64,000 nt of DNA, from contig JAGOMA010000013.1 in NCBI GenBank assembly GCA_017993775.1, positions 62,001 to 126,000 of the forward strand, read 5' to 3'. The position numbers and the translations under genes were made by a program. Positions 1 to 9,555 of this stretch are shown here, piece by piece. The notes under the pieces were generated by a model. It saw only the letters and a program-made list of their open reading frames with translations. It ran no database searches and was not told the origin of the DNA. The stretch comes from Chloroflexota bacterium. Its GTDB lineage: Bacteria; Chloroflexota; Anaerolineae; Promineifilales; Promineifilaceae. Every line of letters starts with the position of its first letter. Within the stretch, counting starts at the first letter, position 1.

Positions 1-50
1 AAACGTATGGGGACACTTTCATCGACGGTATCTTCCTCGTTACGAATTTG

Positions 51-70
51 CCAAGATTGGTCCAATCTGG
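51..70. repeat. agattgg-N-ccaatct palindrome, copy 1
   Basis: A short palindrome (agattgg t ccaatct at 54-68). A related double copy occurs at 50874-50910 in another intergenic region, so this belongs to a dispersed family. Confidence 0.55.
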
Positions 71-73
71 CCT

Positions 74-193
74 GATTGACTGACAAATCTCAGAATTTTA
101 CCGCGGAGAGCGCAGAGAACGCGGAGGTTTTCTCTGGTACAAACTCCGCGTTGTTCGCGTTCTCCGCGGTTAGACAAGTTTTGTCAGTCAATC
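74..193. repeat. Long imperfect inverted repeat
   Basis: The outer arms 74-87 and 180-193 are perfect complements (gattgactgacaaa and its reverse complement). The inner arms, about 98-126 and 144-172, carry an imperfect match built on ccgcggaga and tctccgcgg. As RNA this would fold into one stem of roughly 45 bp with a short loop. It lies in the noncoding start of the window, upstream of the LCP gene. The ccgcgga...gcagag text is low-complexity and looks like a dispersed repeat, not a regulatory site. Function is unknown. Confidence 0.7.
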
Positions 194-220
194 AGCCAAT
201 CTGAGGACTCAATTGTAGCC

Positions 221-254
221 AGACCTGACAGGTTTGGGAAAACCTGTCAGGTCT
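221..254. repeat. Perfect 15-bp hairpin, agacctgacaggttt family
   Basis: The arms 221-235 and 240-254 are perfect complements around a 4-base loop. The same core (agacctgacag) forms the hairpin at 3122-3153. It lies just before the LCP gene and overlaps a TTG that would otherwise extend that gene, which argues for the downstream ATG at 282. It may act as a terminator for an upstream transcript. Confidence 0.75.
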
Positions 255-281
255 GACCCATCTACGCTAAAATCAGGCGGT

Positions 282-1781
282 ATGAAGCGCTCCTTTTCCT
301 GTTATGTAATTTTAATTGGGCTGCTGACGGCCGTCTGGCTGCTGATTGGCTGCCGCCCTACCACGGTCACGGTCTTACCCACGGTGGCGGCGACGGCCGT
401 TGTCCAAATCGCCACGCCCGCCGCCCCGGCCGACCAACAGCCCATCACCCTGCCCCCCACCAACACCGCCCAACCAACCAAGCCACCCAACCAACCTATC
501 CAACCAACCACCACCCTGCCGCCCACATTTACGCCACAGCCCACCCCAACGCCGCGGCCGACGATACGGCCGTTTGCCACCATGCAGGCCACCCCGCCAA
601 CGGCCGTGCCCAGCCCCATGCCCCCCTTCCCCAAAAGCGAGGCCATCACCAACATCGTCCTGGTGGGCAACGACGTGGCCGAACCGCAAGGCGGCCGCAC
701 CGACAGCATCATCCTGGTATCCATCAACCGCGAGACAAAAACAGCCACCATGCTCTCGCTGCCGCGCGATTTGTATGTGGTGATTCCCGGCTGGCAAATG
801 ACCAAAATCAACCTGGCCCTGCCCCACGGCCACGGCGTCGATTACCCCGGCGCAGGCGGCGGCCTGCTGAAAGATACCATCGAATACAACCTGGGCATCC
901 CGGTCGATTATTACGCGCGCATCGGCTTTGACGGCTTCAAAAGCGTCGTCGACGCCGTGGGCGGCGTGGAGGTGGTGGTTACTTGCGCCCTGCGCGACTG
1001 GCGGCTCAAGTCGCCAGAATCAGACCAGACAGTCGAGGAAAATTGGGAGCAGTTTACCCTGGAACCGGGCGTTTATGCGATGGATGGCGACCTGGCGCTC
1101 TGGTATGCACGTTCGCGGCGCACCACCAACGATTTTGAGCGCGGCCGGCGGCAGCAGCAGGTGCTGCGGGCCATCTTTGATCGCGGCCTGGACCAAAATA
1201 TCATCGCCGACATCCCCGATTTGTGGCGCGTGTATCGGGAGGCGGTAGAAACGGACCTGACGCTGCCGGTGGTACTGGAACTGGCCGCCCTGGCCCCGGC
1301 CGTGCGCGAGAACGGCGTTCAGCATTTGGCCATCGCCGGGGATGCGGTGCAGTCGTGGCAGGAACCGGGGACAGGTTGGTCGACGCAGTTGTTAAGGCCG
1401 GAAACGGCCGTGCCCATTCTGCGCCGGGTCATGCAGCCGCCCGCCCTCAACCGCGCCACCCGCCCGCCCATCGTCGTAGAAATCGTCACCGACAACGAAG
1501 ACCTATACCGGCAAATGGCTGAAAATTTGTCCTGGTATGGCTTTGTGCCGCGCTTTAAGCCCACAAACGACCCGCCACCGGCCCACACGCGCATCGACTA
1601 CTTCGGTCCGAATTTCAAGGGGTCGTACAGCGAACTGTTGAGCTGGCTGTTCAAACAAAGGGCAACGGCCGTTAACCTGACTCCCGACGCAGCCAGCAGC
1701 GCCAACTACCGCGTCACTTTGGGCTACGACGCCGACCCCTGCCTGCCCTCTTTTGTGGCCCCGGTTGGGGAAAATCCTTAA
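282..1781 (+). CDS. LytR-CpsA-Psr (LCP) family lipoprotein
   Basis: LCP enzymes transfer undecaprenyl-linked glycopolymers onto cell-wall peptidoglycan on the outer face of the membrane. The ATG at 282 gives a hydrophobic N-terminus with a lipobox (LLIGC, residues 15-19). An earlier TTG at 234 sits inside a hairpin and is rejected. A Pro/Thr-rich wall-type linker covers residues 40-115. The LCP domain runs about 120-310, with NIVLVGND, the SLPRDLYV strand and the RSRRTTNDFERGRRQQ Arg-rich motif that binds the pyrophosphate of the lipid carrier. A LytR_C-like domain follows from about 395. There is no clear ribosome site; a TAAAAT box ends 8 bases before the ATG, so the mRNA may be leaderless. 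The family is secure, the exact polymer is not known. Confidence 0.88.
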   Translation: MKRSFSCYVILIGLLTAVWLLIGCRPTTVTVLPTVAATAVVQIATPAAPADQQPITLPPTNTAQPTKPPNQPIQPTTTLPPTFTPQPTPTPRPTIRPFATMQATPPTAVPSPMPPFPKSEAITNIVLVGNDVAEPQGGRTDSIILVSINRETKTATMLSLPRDLYVVIPGWQMTKINLALPHGHGVDYPGAGGGLLKDTIEYNLGIPVDYYARIGFDGFKSVVDAVGGVEVVVTCALRDWRLKSPESDQTVEENWEQFTLEPGVYAMDGDLALWYARSRRTTNDFERGRRQQQVLRAIFDRGLDQNIIADIPDLWRVYREAVETDLTLPVVLELAALAPAVRENGVQHLAIAGDAVQSWQEPGTGWSTQLLRPETAVPILRRVMQPPALNRATRPPIVVEIVTDNEDLYRQMAENLSWYGFVPRFKPTNDPPPAHTRIDYFGPNFKGSYSELLSWLFKQRATAVNLTPDAASSANYRVTLGYDADPCLPSFVAPVGENP

Positions 1782-1848
1782 ATCGTTCGTTGTGAACATT
1801 CTTCGTCACATTATCATGTAAAACAAAATAGAATTTCAGGAGGCTTTG

Positions 1849-2325
1849 ATGACTAATCCGCAAACAGCTTTACGTGTACAACTGGAAGAAAGCCGGCGAG
1901 AGCTACTGCGTGTGTTGGCTGGGTTGAGCGAGGCGGAGTGGGAAACGGCCGTTTACGCCGAAGGAACCACCTGGCAGGTTATCGACCTGCTGCGCCATCT
2001 GACCGACGCCGAAAATGGCATGATCACATTGATGGCTCGCATCCGCGACGGCGGTGAAGGCGTGCCGGAAGATTTCGATCTGGATCGCTGGAATGCCAGC
2101 CGCATCAAAAAAATCCAGGCCAAAACAACCATCGAGTTATTCACCGACATGGCGCAAAATCGCGCCAATTTGCTGGCATTTATGGATTCGTTGGGCGAGG
2201 CGGATTGGGCGAAAAAGGGGCGGCACGGCAGCGGCAGCATCATGAGCATTCAGGAAATCTGCCAGATTATTGCCGACCACGAACACCTGCACACCCGCGA
2301 CATGCGGCAGGCGCTGGGCAAATAG
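1849..2325 (+). CDS. DinB-like (four-helix, metal-binding) protein
   Basis: 158 residues. The N-terminal part (ELLRVLAGLSEAEWE) and the DLLRHLTDAENGM segment have the spacing of the DinB/YfiT fold. In that fold one early His and a late HxxxH ligate a divalent metal; here they are the His in LLRHL and the pair in HEHLH near residues 143-147. Family members include thiol-dependent transferases and uncharacterised stress proteins, so the reaction cannot be named. The ATG at 1849 is preceded by a perfect AGGAGG at 1838-1843 with 5-base spacing, which fixes the start against the TTG three bases earlier. It appears monocistronic, with a strong hairpin just after the stop. Confidence 0.8.
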   Translation: MTNPQTALRVQLEESRRELLRVLAGLSEAEWETAVYAEGTTWQVIDLLRHLTDAENGMITLMARIRDGGEGVPEDFDLDRWNASRIKKIQAKTTIELFTDMAQNRANLLAFMDSLGEADWAKKGRHGSGSIMSIQEICQIIADHEHLHTRDMRQALGK

Positions 2326-2336
2326 GCAAAAAAAAG

Positions 2337-2373
2337 GAGATGCCTTGTAAGCGGGCGCTTACAAGTGCATCTC
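2337..2373 (+). terminator. Strong hairpin after the DinB-like gene
   Basis: The arms cttgtaagcg and cgcttacaag (2344-2353, 2356-2365) are extended by gagatgc and gcatctc, giving a 17-bp stem with one bulge. No U-tract follows; a run of G follows instead. It may stop transcription or protect the 3' end. The rest of the 390-base gap to the next gene shows nothing I can name, apart from a weak TATAAC box about 60 bases before the DUF302 gene. Confidence 0.6.
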
Positions 2374-2714
2374 TCGGGGGGGGAGCCAAATACATTGTAG
2401 CATATTCTTTATTTAATGCAAATTTATAATGTTAATTTGTTAAATCCTCATGGGATAGATTTTTCCCCCGGCTTTTTCCCGCTTTCTTCGGATGTCGGAA
2501 GGGCGACATTTTCCAGATAACCTCAGCGAGCGGGCAAGTCATTTCGATTATGCTGCAAAAAAAATCCTGGCGGACGGGACATGAGTTTGCTTAAATTCTG
2601 GTGATTTTTCATACGCCAATCTTTCTGAATTGCGCACTGTGGGGTATAACAAGCTTTAGACGCCGAGTACATTTACCGGCGAGTTGTCAGATCTAAAAAA
2701 GTTGAGGGAATACT

Positions 2715-3119
2715 ATGACACAAACAAATCAGGGATTGGGCATGATGGTTTATTTGGATATGGATTATGAAACGGCCGTGGAAAAAGTCACCGCCGCCTT
2801 AAAAGACGAAGGGTTTGGGGTGCTGACCGAAATTGACGTCAAAGCAACGCTCAAAAAGAAACTGGATGTCGATTTTCGCCCTTACAAAATCCTGGGCGCA
2901 TGCAATCCCCCCCTGGCCCACAAAGCGCTGACGCTGTCCCCGGAGATCGGGCTGCTGCTGCCATGTAACGTGACGGTGTCGGAGGAGGAGAACGGCCGTA
3001 TCCTCGTCCACCTCATCAACCCCGAAGTCATGCTCGGCATGGTAGACATCCCCGAACTCGCCGATGTCGCCTGCGACGCCAAAGAACGCTTCGAGCGCGT
3101 AGCCGCCGCCCTGGCATAA
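2715..3119 (+). CDS. DUF302 domain protein
   Basis: 134 residues, close to the whole DUF302 domain. Seen: the YETAVEKVTAALKDEGFGVLTEIDVKATLKKK helix-strand start, the YKILGACNPPLAHKAL core with its conserved Cys, the GLLLPCNVTVSE strand with a second Cys, and the C-terminal helix. DUF302 proteins are small soluble alpha/beta proteins of unknown biochemistry, often found near redox or sulfur genes. Here the neighbours are convergent FtsH and a DinB-like protein, which says nothing specific. The ATG is preceded by gaggga. No signal peptide or membrane segment is present. Confidence 0.88.
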   Translation: MTQTNQGLGMMVYLDMDYETAVEKVTAALKDEGFGVLTEIDVKATLKKKLDVDFRPYKILGACNPPLAHKALTLSPEIGLLLPCNVTVSEEENGRILVHLINPEVMLGMVDIPELADVACDAKERFERVAAALA

Positions 3120-3121
3120 AA

Positions 3122-3153
3122 AAGACCTGACAGATTTTCTGCTGTCAGGTCTT
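3122..3153. terminator. Bidirectional terminator between DUF302 and ftsH
   Basis: The perfect 12-bp arms aagacctgacag and ctgtcaggtctt flank an 8-base loop. An A-run precedes and a T-rich stretch follows, and it lies between two convergent stop codons. It shares its stem core with the hairpin at 221-254. Confidence 0.8.
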
Positions 3154-3172
3154 AAACGTTCAACTAAAAACA

Positions 3173-5044
3173 TCAAGCCGCCGCTTCTGGCAAAGGCGGC
3201 GGTTCATTCATCAACCGCTCAAACGTCTCCCGATCCAACGTTTCCACATCCAGCAGCGTATTGGCCAAAGCCACCAGGCTTTCACGATTTTTACGAATAA
3301 TCTCCAACGCCCGCTCATAATTCCGCTGCAAAATTCGCCGAATTTCGGTGTCAATCGTCTGCGCCGCATCTTCGCTGTAATCGCGATCGCCGCCCAGGCC
3401 CCACTCCTGGCCTAAAAATGGATTATTGCGCTGGCTGCCATACGTAGGCAGCCCCAGCGAAGCCGACATGCCATACTGCGTCACCATCGCCCGCGCCAGC
3501 CGTGTGGCCTGCTGCAAATCATTCGACGCACCTGTAGTAATGCGGCCAAAGAAAACCTCTTCAGAGGCGCGTCCACCCAAAGCCATCGTAATCTGGTCTT
3601 CCAAAAACTCGCGGCTGTGGACCATGCGGTCTTCCGGCAAAGGCATCACATACCCGCCAGCTCGCCCGCGAGGCACAATGGTAATTTTCTGCACCGGATC
3701 GGTGTACACCAGATTAAAACTCACCACCGCATGACCCGCTTCGTGATAAGCGACTGTTTTCTTGTCATCTTCGCTCATGACCCGGCTTTTACGCTCCGGA
3801 CCCATAACCACCCGGTCAAAAGCATCCTGAAACTCCAGCAAACCCAGGGTCTTTTTGTTACGGCGGGCCGTAAAAATGGCCGCTTCGTTGATTAAATTAG
3901 CCAGGTCTGCGCCAGAAAAACCAGCCGTAAGCCGCGCCAAGTCCGAAAAAGAAACATCCGGGGCAATTGGCTTGCCGCGTGCATGTACGTTCAGGATCGC
4001 TTCACGCCCGGTCAGGTCCGGCAAATCGACAAACACCTTGCGGTCAAATCGACCGGGACGCAATAACGCCGGATCTAAAATATCGGCGCGGTTGGTAGCG
4101 GCGATCACAATGATGTTGGTCTGATTGTCGAACCCATCCATTTCGACCAGAATCTGGTTAAGGGTTTGTTCGCGTTCATCGTTGCCGCCGCCCATGCCTG
4201 CGCCGCGCTGACGGCCGACCGCGTCGATTTCATCCACAAAAACGATGGAAGGCGCTACTTGTTTCGCCTTGTCGAATAAATCGCGCACGCGGCTGGCGCC
4301 CACGCCGACAAACATTTCCACAAATTCCGAGCCGGAAATATGGAAGAAGGGCACACCAGCCTCGCCGGCGACGGCGCGAGCCAGGAGGGTTTTGCCGGTT
4401 CCGGGCGGGCCAACCATCAGCACGCCTTTGGGAATACGCGCGCCAACCTGGATGAAGCTTTCCGGTTCGCGCAAGAATTTAATCACTTCAACCAGTTCAA
4501 GTTTGGCTTCATCGGCTCCGGCGACATCGCCGAAGGTGACGGTGGGGCGCTCGGCATCGTTCAAGTTTTTAGCGCGGCTGCGGCCAAAACCAAAGATATT
4601 GTTGCCGCCGCCGCCTTGCGACTGCCGAAAACCACGCGAAAAGAACCATATCAGCAGCAGCAGCGGGCCAATGATCATGGCCAGGTTAAACAGATTGTTC
4701 CAGGTGGAGCGATCGACCACGATGAGAGTGACGTTGTTTTCGGCCAGTACTTGTTGGGTCACGCCAAAGTAGCTGAGGGTTCCATCGAGGCTGCCGCCGG
4801 GATCTAGGGTGGTGGCAACTTCGGTACCGTTGGTCATCATGAGGCGAATTTGGTCGCCGGTGACGTTGATGGTGTCTACTTTGCCGGTAGCGATGAGGTT
4901 CATGGCTTCCGGCAGGCTAACCTGCTCTGGGCCCTGGAAACGGCCGCTTAACCACAACTGCATCCCCAAGATAATGGCCAGAATACCGATAATCCACACC
5001 CACACCGGGATACCGGGGCGGCTTTGTTTGGGTTGTTCATTCAT
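3173..5044 (-). CDS. ftsH: ATP-dependent zinc metalloprotease FtsH
   Basis: Membrane-anchored AAA+ protease that extracts and degrades misfolded membrane proteins and selected soluble regulators. At 623 residues it is of normal length. Seen in order: a first membrane segment at about 11-31, a periplasmic/extracytoplasmic loop, a second segment at about 118-138, a Gly-rich joint, Walker A GPPGTGKT near 212, Walker [10 protein letters not shown], the second region of homology ending in LLRPGRFDR, and the HEAGH zinc motif near 431 with the downstream acidic ligand region. The short acidic/Pro C-terminus ([11 protein letters not shown]) is typical of lineage-specific tails. It is flanked by convergent DUF302 and by the hydroxylase gene upstream; no operon partner is evident. 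Confidence 0.97.
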   Translation of the reverse strand: MNEQPKQSRPGIPVWVWIIGILAIILGMQLWLSGRFQGPEQVSLPEAMNLIATGKVDTINVTGDQIRLMMTNGTEVATTLDPGGSLDGTLSYFGVTQQVLAENNVTLIVVDRSTWNNLFNLAMIIGPLLLLIWFFSRGFRQSQGGGGNNIFGFGRSRAKNLNDAERPTVTFGDVAGADEAKLELVEVIKFLREPESFIQVGARIPKGVLMVGPPGTGKTLLARAVAGEAGVPFFHISGSEFVEMFVGVGASRVRDLFDKAKQVAPSIVFVDEIDAVGRQRGAGMGGGNDEREQTLNQILVEMDGFDNQTNIIVIAATNRADILDPALLRPGRFDRKVFVDLPDLTGREAILNVHARGKPIAPDVSFSDLARLTAGFSGADLANLINEAAIFTARRNKKTLGLLEFQDAFDRVVMGPERKSRVMSEDDKKTVAYHEAGHAVVSFNLVYTDPVQKITIVPRGRAGGYVMPLPEDRMVHSREFLEDQITMALGGRASEEVFFGRITTGASNDLQQATRLARAMVTQYGMSASLGLPTYGSQRNNPFLGQEWGLGGDRDYSEDAAQTIDTEIRRILQRNYERALEIIRKNRESLVALANTLLDVETLDRETFERLMNEPPPLPEAAA

Positions 5045-5144
5045 AATTTTAGTGTCCGGAAAATGTTTTGCTTGTCCTGAGAATTATCGCCTATTCAGGT
5101 GGCATTCGCACGTACCTTCCGCTACTTCTAATGTTTAATCTATG

Positions 5145-5180
5145 AAAAAGGCCCGAATGTTAAGAAATCCGGGCCTTTTT
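5145..5180 (-). terminator. Intrinsic terminator of the XDH-type gene
   Basis: On the minus strand the stem CGGGCC/GGCCCG with A- and T-runs on both sides lies 34 bases after the stop of the hydroxylase. A consensus Rho-independent terminator that could also serve the other strand. Confidence 0.85.
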
Positions 5181-5213
5181 TAGCAGGATGCGACAGGATT
5201 TGCAGGCGGTGAA

Positions 5214-7793
5214 TCAGGCGGATCGCACGGCCGTGCGCTTTTTCTGCGGCAGCTGCATCGGCAGTTTCGTGCGGCGAACGCCATCAAACTGATACAGGGC
5301 ATTGGCGACAGCGCCGGCCGTAGGAACCAGACCAATTTCGCCAACACCTTTGGCCCCGTATGGACCATAGGGGTCCGGCACTTCTACGCCGATGATTTCC
5401 ATTTCGGGCATTTCTTTGGCGCGGAGGATGCCCATCTGGCGCAGGCGGGTGGATTTGGGACGGCCGTTCGCCATCACCAACTCTTCACTGATCGCATATC
5501 CCAGACCCATGTGCAGCGACCCTTCCAACTGCCCTTCAAACAGAGTCGGGTTAAAAATTTTGCCGGCGTCGTGGGCAGCCGTAATCTTTTTCACCTGCCC
5601 ATCGTCATCCAAAATCACCAACTGCGTGGCATAGCTGTAGGAGTAATGCGTATACACCTTCTCGACCATGGCGCCTGGCTTTGTGGTCCAATCCACCACC
5701 CACTCGCCACGATACGTGTTGCCCACCAATTCCGCCAGCGCATGGGTCTTCAAATCTTCTTTCAACTGCTTGCAGGCATCGATGAGCGCATTGCCCACCA
5801 ACGACGTGGCCCGCGAGGCCGTCGTCATGCCTGCTTCTTGATTGGCGGCCGTGTCGATAACGACCTCAATCAGGCGCGGGTCGATGCCAGTTTCCGTGGC
5901 TACCACCTGCTGAGCGACGGTGTTCACGCCCTGCCCCATCTCGGTCCAACCGTGGTCCACAATCACTCTATCCGGCGCGGCAATGGTCACCTGGGCCGAC
6001 GAGGCATCGGGCATGCCGTTGCCAATGCCTGTGTTTTTCAGGCCGCAGGCCAGCCCCGCATATTTGGCGGCGTAAAATTCATCTTTCACGGCCAACAGCG
6101 TCGCCCGCGCCCCGGCTCCCGCTTCAATGACCTGGCCGGTGGCCGTCATGTTGCCGTCTTGCAGGGCGTTGTCGTAGCGGAACTGCCAGCGGTCGAAGCC
6201 GCCCTGTTCGCACAGATCGTCGATCAAACTTTCCAGGCCAAAGATGGCCTGATTCACGCCAAAGCCGCGCATTGCCCCGCAAGGCACGTTGTTGGTGTAG
6301 ACGGCGATAGCTTCGACATCGGTGACAGGCACGTTGTAGGCTCCGGTGGCGTGACCGGCCGAGCGTTCTAATACCTTCATGCCAACGGAGGCATAGGCGC
6401 CGGTATCGCCCAGGAACTTTACGCGCACAAAGGTAAGCATCCCGGCGGCGTCGCAGCCGATTTCGTAATCCATCCAGATGGGATGGCGTTTGGGATGCAT
6501 CATGATCGATTCATCACGGGTGAGGCGCACTTTGACGGGAACGTTAAGCAGATAGGCCATCAGGGCGGCATGTCCTTGCACGGTCAAATCTTCTTTGCCG
6601 CCGAAGCCGCCGCCATTGGGAACCATAATCACGCGCACTTTTTCGAGCGGCAGGCCCAATAATTTGGCGATCTGGATGCGATCATCGTAGACGCCCTGCC
6701 CCTGAGACAACATTTCCAGGCCATCGTTGGCAGGATAGGCGATGGCGGCTTCGGTTTCCATGAAACCGTGTTCGATCCATTGGGTTTCAAATTCGCTTTG
6801 GGCGATGTAGGCCGATTTGGCCCGCGCTTCGTCTACGCTGCCGCGGCTGGTGTAACTGCGCGACAGTTTGTTGCCGTTTTCGTGGATGCGTGGCACGTCG
6901 GGTTGCAAAGCTTTGTGCATGTCGATGAGCGGTTCCAGCACCTCGTACTCTACCTTGATGAGTTCTACCGCCTGGCGGGCGATTTTTTCTGATTGGGCCA
7001 CGACGCCGGCGAGGACATCGCCGATATAGCGCGTGGTTTCGCCGATGGCGACCATCAGCGGCCAATCCTGGCGAATGAGGCCGATGATGCGGTCGCCGGG
7101 GATGTCTACGGCCGTTACCACCCGCACCACACCGGCCATTTTCTCGGCTTCACGGGTGTCGATGGACAATACCCGGGCACGCGGATGGTCGCTGAAGCGC
7201 AGCGCGCCATACACCATGCCTTCCAACTTGATATCATCGACATATTTGTGGCGACCCAGGACGAGGTCTTGGGCTTTGTATTTGGGCAGGCGGGAACCGA
7301 CACGGCCGTTTCCGTTTGGCGGTGCAATCTCTTCTTCTTTACGAATGGCGGCGGCCGCATACTCCACCGCGTCGATAATCTTTTTATAGCCGGTGCAGCG
7401 GCACAAATGGGGCGTAAGGGCTTTGGCGATATCTTCGCGGCTGGGTTCCGGGTTTTTGTTGATGAGCGCATTGGACTGCATGACAATGCCGGGGATGCAA
7501 AAGCCGCACTGCACGCCGCCCTTTTCCACAAATGCGTTCGCGTAAACCTTTTGCCGGTATTCGCCCAGGCCATCGGTGGTGGTTATCTGACCATCCGCAG
7601 CCTTTTGCATGGTGGTTACACATGACAAGACTGCCTTGCCATTCAAATCAACCGCGCAGCAGCCGCACGCAGCCTGGGGCGCGCAGCCATCTTTTGGTGT
7701 GGTGATTCCTTCGTGTTCGCGGAGATAAGTGAGGAGCGGCAGTTCGGGGTCTCCTTCGTAGACCCGAAGCTGTCCATTAAGCCAAAATTCCAT
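5214..7793 (-). CDS. Fused 2Fe-2S/molybdopterin hydroxylase, xanthine dehydrogenase type
   Basis: A single 859-residue chain carries both the iron-sulfur and the molybdopterin parts of a xanthine-oxidase-family hydroxylase. Residues 1-160: plant-type 2Fe-2S domain (C37, C43, C46, C58; the C-x5-C spacing is that of the fused family) and the helical 2Fe-2S domain (QCGFC, then CRCTGY). Residues about 170-859: aldehyde-oxidase a/b hammerhead, then the Mo domain with QGQGVYD, GGGFGGKE, CGAMRGFG, and GEIGLVPT at the end, holding the catalytic Glu. There is no FAD domain. This architecture matches what is called selenium-dependent xanthine dehydrogenase, though selenium use cannot be read from the sequence. 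Divergence from a nucleoside importer supports a purine substrate. An aldehyde or other heterocycle remains possible. Confidence 0.85.
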   Translation of the reverse strand: MEFWLNGQLRVYEGDPELPLLTYLREHEGITTPKDGCAPQAACGCCAVDLNGKAVLSCVTTMQKAADGQITTTDGLGEYRQKVYANAFVEKGGVQCGFCIPGIVMQSNALINKNPEPSREDIAKALTPHLCRCTGYKKIIDAVEYAAAAIRKEEEIAPPNGNGRVGSRLPKYKAQDLVLGRHKYVDDIKLEGMVYGALRFSDHPRARVLSIDTREAEKMAGVVRVVTAVDIPGDRIIGLIRQDWPLMVAIGETTRYIGDVLAGVVAQSEKIARQAVELIKVEYEVLEPLIDMHKALQPDVPRIHENGNKLSRSYTSRGSVDEARAKSAYIAQSEFETQWIEHGFMETEAAIAYPANDGLEMLSQGQGVYDDRIQIAKLLGLPLEKVRVIMVPNGGGFGGKEDLTVQGHAALMAYLLNVPVKVRLTRDESIMMHPKRHPIWMDYEIGCDAAGMLTFVRVKFLGDTGAYASVGMKVLERSAGHATGAYNVPVTDVEAIAVYTNNVPCGAMRGFGVNQAIFGLESLIDDLCEQGGFDRWQFRYDNALQDGNMTATGQVIEAGAGARATLLAVKDEFYAAKYAGLACGLKNTGIGNGMPDASSAQVTIAAPDRVIVDHGWTEMGQGVNTVAQQVVATETGIDPRLIEVVIDTAANQEAGMTTASRATSLVGNALIDACKQLKEDLKTHALAELVGNTYRGEWVVDWTTKPGAMVEKVYTHYSYSYATQLVILDDDGQVKKITAAHDAGKIFNPTLFEGQLEGSLHMGLGYAISEELVMANGRPKSTRLRQMGILRAKEMPEMEIIGVEVPDPYGPYGAKGVGEIGLVPTAGAVANALYQFDGVRRTKLPMQLPQKKRTAVRSA

Positions 7794-8316
7794 GCGAGTC
7801 CTCCATTGACGTCAATTTCCCCAGGTAAGAGCTGGCAGCCGAATGGCACGGGGGGTGTTAACAATCAAGTGTGAATGGTTGATTGTTCCATTCGTCTCGC
7901 CAAGTACGCCAGCCAAAACAAGTCCACAAATTCCGGCGTGACTATCAATAGCGGATATGGAACTACTTTCTACCGCATGGGCGGCAAAGCAGTTTTTTTG
8001 AGGTTCGGTGGTCAATGTACGACCAATTCGTCTATGATAACATAAGGAACGGATGGTGGTAGAGGGAAACGGCCGTTTTATAGTAAATAGCACATTTGTC
8101 ACATTCGATTTATGACATTCTACATAACGGCAGCTTATCAATCTTAAAGTATATTTACAATTGCTTGTTATCTGTTTTTCCAGATAATACAGCAAAACCG
8201 AAAAGTAAGTACACACAAAAGTCTTAAACAGATGAGACACCACTTCCTTTTCACCTTATCAAACGGATCGTAGGTAAACACCGGCACTCACCGGCGTTAC
8301 CCCAACGAGGCATTGC
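7794..8316. promoter_or_regulatory. 523-base divergent regulatory gap, XDH gene and nucleoside importer
   Basis: Separates two divergent transcription units and should hold both promoters. I see a small inverted repeat (gaatggttgattgttccattc near 7872) and one ACGGCCGT copy at about 8070. I find no purine-riboswitch core. A 143-codon minus-strand reading frame here has no recognisable protein features and is left out. The ribosome site cgagg at 8306-8310 belongs to the permease. Confidence 0.4.
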
Positions 8317-9555
8317 GTGCAGAAATCAAAGTTGAACCGACAATTCTTTGATCGACTCATTGATACACTCATGCCTGTTTTTGCCGTGCTGGCGGCTTTT
8401 GCCGTTGGCGCAGTCATTTTACTCCTGCAAGGTGTCAACCCCCTCGAGGCCTACCAATCAATGATTGTCGGCGCGTTTGGCAGCAAAAATGGTCTGTCTG
8501 ACACGCTGGTAAAAGCCACCCCACTCCTTTTGGTGGGCCTCGGCATTGCCATTGCGTTTCGCGGCGGCGTTATTAACATCGGCGCGGAAGGGCAAATCAT
8601 CATGGGTTCCCTCTTCACCACCTGGGTAGGACTGCAGCTGGGCAATCAGGTTTCGGGCGTCATCGTGATTATCATTGGTTTGCTGGCCGGCGCATTCATG
8701 GGCGGCATCTGGGGAGCAATTCCCGGTTATTTGAAAGCGCAGTTGGGGGTGAACGAAATCCTCAGCACCATCATGCTCAACCAGATCGCCATTCAGATTG
8801 GATATTACTTGCTGCGCGGTCCGATGATGGACCCGGCCGAGATCGCCGCCGGAACCAACATCCCCCACTCCGCCCGCCTCATCAAAGACATCGACATGCC
8901 CCGCTTCACAGACATCGCACAATCGCTGGGATTTACGCAGTCGGCCAAAGATTTGAACCTGCAAGGGTTTTTAGGTGAAGTTTACGGCGTGCTGACAGAG
9001 CCAACGCGGCTGCACAGCGGCTTTATTTTTGCCATCATTATGGCGATTGTGGTGTACATTTTTCTCTGGCGTACAACAATTGGCTATCGGATCCGCGCCG
9101 TGGGGTTAAATCGCCACGCATCACGATATGCCGGCATGAATGTGAAACGTACGATGGTCCTGTCGATGACTTTGAGCGGCGCGTTTGCTGGCTTGGCTGG
9201 GGCTGTGGAGATTTTAGGGCTGCACCACCGCATGTTTGAGCCTACGGCCGTTTCCGCTGGTTATGGCTTCTCTGGCATTGTGGCCGCGTTGTTTGGCAAA
9301 TTGCACCCGCTGGGCATCATCCCATCGTCGATCTTGTTTGGCGGCCTGCTGGTCGGCGGCGACAAGATGCAGCGCGCCATGCAGGTGCCCCAAGTACTCA
9401 TCACCGCGATTCTTGGGCTGGTGGTGCTCTTTGTGGTCAGCACCGATTATGTGGTCCGCAGGCGGCAAAACCGGCGGGTTGATACCAATTTACGCGGCGA
9501 ACAACCTGTGGAAGAAACGGCCGTGTCCGCCACCGCCCCGGAGGTCACCCCATGA
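8317..9555 (+). CDS. ABC importer permease, nucleoside type, first subunit
   Basis: Branched-type (BPD_transp_2) inner-membrane permease of 412 residues with about nine or ten hydrophobic segments. The segment GIAIAFRGGVINIGAEGQI is the usual NIGAEG signature of this permease class, and GLNRHASRYAGMNVKR is the ATPase-coupling loop. The GTG start has a gagg site six bases upstream. It overlaps the next gene by ATGA. The set permease-permease-BMP lipoprotein-double ATPase matches the Bacillus YufNOPQ/NupNOPQ and Streptococcus nucleoside importers, so guanosine or general nucleoside uptake is the likely role. The C-terminus is a short soluble tail with an ETAV tripeptide made by the ACGGCCGT repeat. 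Confidence 0.88.
   Translation: MQKSKLNRQFFDRLIDTLMPVFAVLAAFAVGAVILLLQGVNPLEAYQSMIVGAFGSKNGLSDTLVKATPLLLVGLGIAIAFRGGVINIGAEGQIIMGSLFTTWVGLQLGNQVSGVIVIIIGLLAGAFMGGIWGAIPGYLKAQLGVNEILSTIMLNQIAIQIGYYLLRGPMMDPAEIAAGTNIPHSARLIKDIDMPRFTDIAQSLGFTQSAKDLNLQGFLGEVYGVLTEPTRLHSGFIFAIIMAIVVYIFLWRTTIGYRIRAVGLNRHASRYAGMNVKRTMVLSMTLSGAFAGLAGAVEILGLHHRMFEPTAVSAGYGFSGIVAALFGKLHPLGIIPSSILFGGLLVGGDKMQRAMQVPQVLITAILGLVVLFVVSTDYVVRRRQNRRVDTNLRGEQPVEETAVSATAPEVTP

Noticed and set aside
3-83. Possible C-terminal tail of an upstream gene in frame 3 (ends ...QSGLID stop)
   Set aside because: Only about 26 codons and no recognisable domain; the last part overlaps a repeat.
7812-8243. 143-codon minus-strand reading frame in the XDH-importer gap
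   Set aside because: No protein-like pattern, no ribosome site, rich in rare residues, and it would fill the divergent promoter region.
8230-8316. Purine riboswitch before the nucleoside importer
   Set aside because: No conserved P1-junction-loop sequence can be found.
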